A stretch of DNA of 31,716 nt from a virus. How positions within the stretch are numbered: position 1 is the stretch's first letter; the number at the start of each line of letters is the position of its first letter. The notes under the pieces are model-generated. The model was not told where the DNA came from. It made no database searches and worked only from the letters and a program-made list of their open reading frames with translations. Positions 29,863 to 31,716 of the stretch are shown here, piece after piece. The translations under genes were made by a program, and so were the position numbers. The stretch is from positions 1 through 31,716 of the IMG/VR virus record IMGVR_UViG_3300030102_000979; one strand, 5' to 3'.

Positions 29863-31244
29863 TAGCTTGGTCCAATCATACGTCTACTAAATATAGATCC
29901 AAGGGATCTTGGAGATCTTGGTATATTTATATTTCTATTTTGTAGTTTTGCTTTTTCACGAGCAAAACCCTCTCTCATCCTACGCATACTTTCTCTAAAT
30001 GATCTTTGCATACGTAATAGGTCTTGCCTACTAGCACCCTGTCTAATCATTCTTCTATATTGTTCTTTATAATCACGATTTGCTTGGAATAGTCTTCTTT
30101 TAAGTATTGTGTCCAATTTAGCAGGACTCTCAGGTGTAAGAAACATTTTTCTATCAAACATAAGTTGATCTATAGATCTTGCAGGAATCCCTAGTTTTTT
30201 AAGAGCATCCACACCAATCATTCCTGCCCTAAATTTTTCTACTGTATCGCCTATTCTTACATTTCTATCTAATCTAGCTATTTCAGATTGTAGTCTAGCA
30301 GGGTCATTTTTAAACCTTTCCATAATCTGTTGTCTTGCTTGATCAATATTACGTTGCTGTCTTTGTTTATTAAACTTATACAATTCTTTTTGAAACCTAA
30401 TTTTATCTTTCCTATTTAATTCATCAGGTCTTCTTCCTGCTAGAAATTTTTCTACATTATTAGTAGGAGGTTTGATAGGTGGTCTGAGAGTTATAGGGTT
30501 ACCCTTGGGATCTGTTAATCCGGGTCTTATTGGTTGTTTGATAGGTCTACGATCAACTGGTCCACCTAGACTTCCACTTCTGATAAAACCTTTAGGGGGA
30601 GTATATCCTCCTGATGGTACTACAACAACTTCCTTCGTTTTAGGATTATAAAATCTTTCAAAAGCCTGAGTAGCTACTCCTGAAGGTGGTTTAAATCCTG
30701 CGTCTTGCCACTTAATTGATTTATAGCCCTCAGGAACAACCTTCATTCCTTTTGGTGCAGGTTTAGGAGTTGGTACACGAGGTCTTTTTGGTTTATCTTT
30801 CTGTCTTCTTCTAATCTCTTCTATAAAGGCTTGAATATTTTTTGGTGGTCTTGTAGTTCTAGGAGGTCTTTTAGGTGTTGGTGTAGTTGGAGGTATACGT
30901 CTATCAGGGAGTTTTGGAGTTGGTGTTCTGGGAGGTCTTTTAGGTCTTGGTGTACGTATAGTGGGAGCGTCAGGACCTTTTGTAACTTGCTTTGGGGTTG
31001 GTTTCTTTTTTATAGGTTGCCGTCTATCAGGATCTACTTTTGCTCTTACTTTTTGTGTAGGTGGTTTTTTTCCTATAACCGTAACTGGTGTTGGTTTAGT
31101 CGCAGGCTTTGATCTAGCTTTTGTTGGTGGCACTCTTAATCTGCCTGTCGTTGCAGGTCTACCAATTGTTCGTGGTGGTCTTTTACCTACTCTACGATCA
31201 TACTGTGCTTTACTCTCACCTATTTTTCTTGGTTGTAATGCCAT
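29862..31244 (-). CDS. Proline/arginine/lysine-rich basic virion-region protein
   Basis: 460 residues. Residues 1-175 are an extreme Pro/Arg/Lys/Thr-rich low-complexity region with repeats such as TPKRPPRTP and RPPRTTRPP. The middle keeps a small Gly/Pro-rich domain (PEGYKSIKWQDAGFKPPSG). The C-terminal 200 residues are helical and basic (RKDKIRFQKELYKFNKQRQQ, RRMIRQGASRQDLLRMQRSF). The net charge is very high. DNA binding or packing inside the capsid is plausible, but this is inference. AGGA precedes the ATG. Confidence 0.82.
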   Translation of the reverse strand: MALQPRKIGESKAQYDRRVGKRPPRTIGRPATTGRLRVPPTKARSKPATKPTPVTVIGKKPPTQKVRAKVDPDRRQPIKKKPTPKQVTKGPDAPTIRTPRPKRPPRTPTPKLPDRRIPPTTPTPKRPPRTTRPPKNIQAFIEEIRRRQKDKPKRPRVPTPKPAPKGMKVVPEGYKSIKWQDAGFKPPSGVATQAFERFYNPKTKEVVVVPSGGYTPPKGFIRSGSLGGPVDRRPIKQPIRPGLTDPKGNPITLRPPIKPPTNNVEKFLAGRRPDELNRKDKIRFQKELYKFNKQRQQRNIDQARQQIMERFKNDPARLQSEIARLDRNVRIGDTVEKFRAGMIGVDALKKLGIPARSIDQLMFDRKMFLTPESPAKLDTILKRRLFQANRDYKEQYRRMIRQGASRQDLLRMQRSFRESMRRMREGFAREKAKLQNRNINIPRSPRSLGSIFSRRMIGPS

Positions 31245-31253
31245 TGTTATTTC

Positions 31254-31716
31254 CTATTTAAAACTGTCATTTAGTGAGTCAACCACACTATCTATGTTAG
31301 GCTCTTTACCATGTGGATCATATTTACATCTATACTCTGTAGGACACTGACCCTCTACCACTAGTGTATATGTATCGTTTGCTCCCCTGTACAAACAGAC
31401 CTGCTGTCCATTCTTTGCTTGTACTCTTTTGTATCTACGGCAGGTGATATACTTTGGGTCTTCACGTTTGCCTAGTCTTTTCTCTTGCTCCCATGTCCAA
31501 TCACTGAACTTCTTGAGAAAGCAGGTGTAACAGTTCTTGATGTTGTCGGATTGTGCTAGGTGTATTATACCATGTTCGTTTACACAAAGCCATTCAAAAG
31601 TTTCTTGACCACCTTGTTTACGTACACATTTATCTCTTGTATGATACCCACCGTTACCACCACCCTCTGTCAAACCCCATAAGGGTAAGAACAAACATAC
31701 CCAAAGCACCAGTACC
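31254..31716 (-). CDS. Cysteine-rich exported protein (N-terminus cut by window edge)
   Basis: The frame is open to the window edge; a GTG at 31709 gives 151 residues, but the true start probably lies outside. The visible N-terminus is a hydrophobic run (VLVLWVCLFLPLWGLTEGG) that resembles the end of a signal peptide. The remainder has at least nine Cys, including NCYTC, YITCRRY, QVCLYRG, GQCPTE and YRCKYD, so disulfide bonding in the periplasm is likely. No family recognised. It lies 9 nt upstream of the Pro-rich gene in the late operon. Confidence 0.72.
   Translation of the reverse strand, partial: VLVLWVCLFLPLWGLTEGGGNGGYHTRDKCVRKQGGQETFEWLCVNEHGIIHLAQSDNIKNCYTCFLKKFSDWTWEQEKRLGKREDPKYITCRRYKRVQAKNGQQVCLYRGANDTYTLVVEGQCPTEYRCKYDPHGKEPNIDSVVDSLNDSFK

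Overview
The window is part of a tailed double-stranded DNA phage genome, most likely an uncultured marine podovirus-like phage of the HMO-2011 type. The evidence is a family-A DNA polymerase with a DnaJ-type CxxCxGxG zinc finger between its exonuclease and polymerase domains, the hallmark of the SAR116 phage HMO-2011 and its relatives. It sits among a TOPRIM primase, a RecA-fold helicase, a Cas4/RecB-like nuclease, a T7-type endonuclease I, a cobalamin-dependent ribonucleotide reductase and a tyrosine recombinase. Genes are tightly packed with ATGA and TAATG overlaps. Early genes are moderately AT-rich and the structural genes more so. The host cannot be read from the sequence. Terminase, portal and capsid genes are not in the window, so it is a fragment. 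No tRNA, rRNA, CRISPR or insertion sequence was seen.

Layout. 1-1705 (minus): the end of a late operon of small basic proteins, one cut by the window edge and one built of Lys/Met/Gly decapeptide repeats; a consensus sigma-70-like promoter (1836-1864) reads into it. 1712-2390: a 0.7-kb control region with back-to-back -35 boxes, a GC-rich foldable segment and a perfect 15-bp hairpin next to the ribosome-binding site of the first early gene. 2391-9329 (plus): about two dozen small early genes, most unrecognised, plus a C5-cytosine methyltransferase and, at the end, a SleB-type cell-wall hydrolase with several tiny membrane proteins that may form a lysis module. 9464-21416 (plus): the replication and nucleotide-metabolism operon, from a DUF932-like protein and the recombinase through primase, helicase, polymerase, a candidate ssDNA-binding protein, nucleases, a DUF3310-like protein and class II RNR, to an RMF/CrpP-like protein. 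21406-31716 (minus): a convergent late operon of presumed virion proteins, several repetitive or low-complexity.

The most unusual feature is a family of eight near-identical GC-rich palindromes (core CCCGA-YR-TCGGG, mostly followed by an A-tract) confined to 2228-9363. Every gap longer than 60 nt in the early region (four of them) carries one copy together with a hairpin near the upstream stop codon: in three the hairpin precedes the palindrome, in the fourth it encloses it. One further copy lies in the leader and three lie in frame inside genes. It looks like punctuation of the early transcript and is not explained by any element I know.

The genes fit together as a self-contained replication programme: RNR and nucleases would supply and recycle nucleotides, primase, helicase and polymerase copy DNA, endonuclease I and the Cas4-like nuclease process junctions and ends, and the recombinase may allow integration although its catalytic His is replaced by Met.
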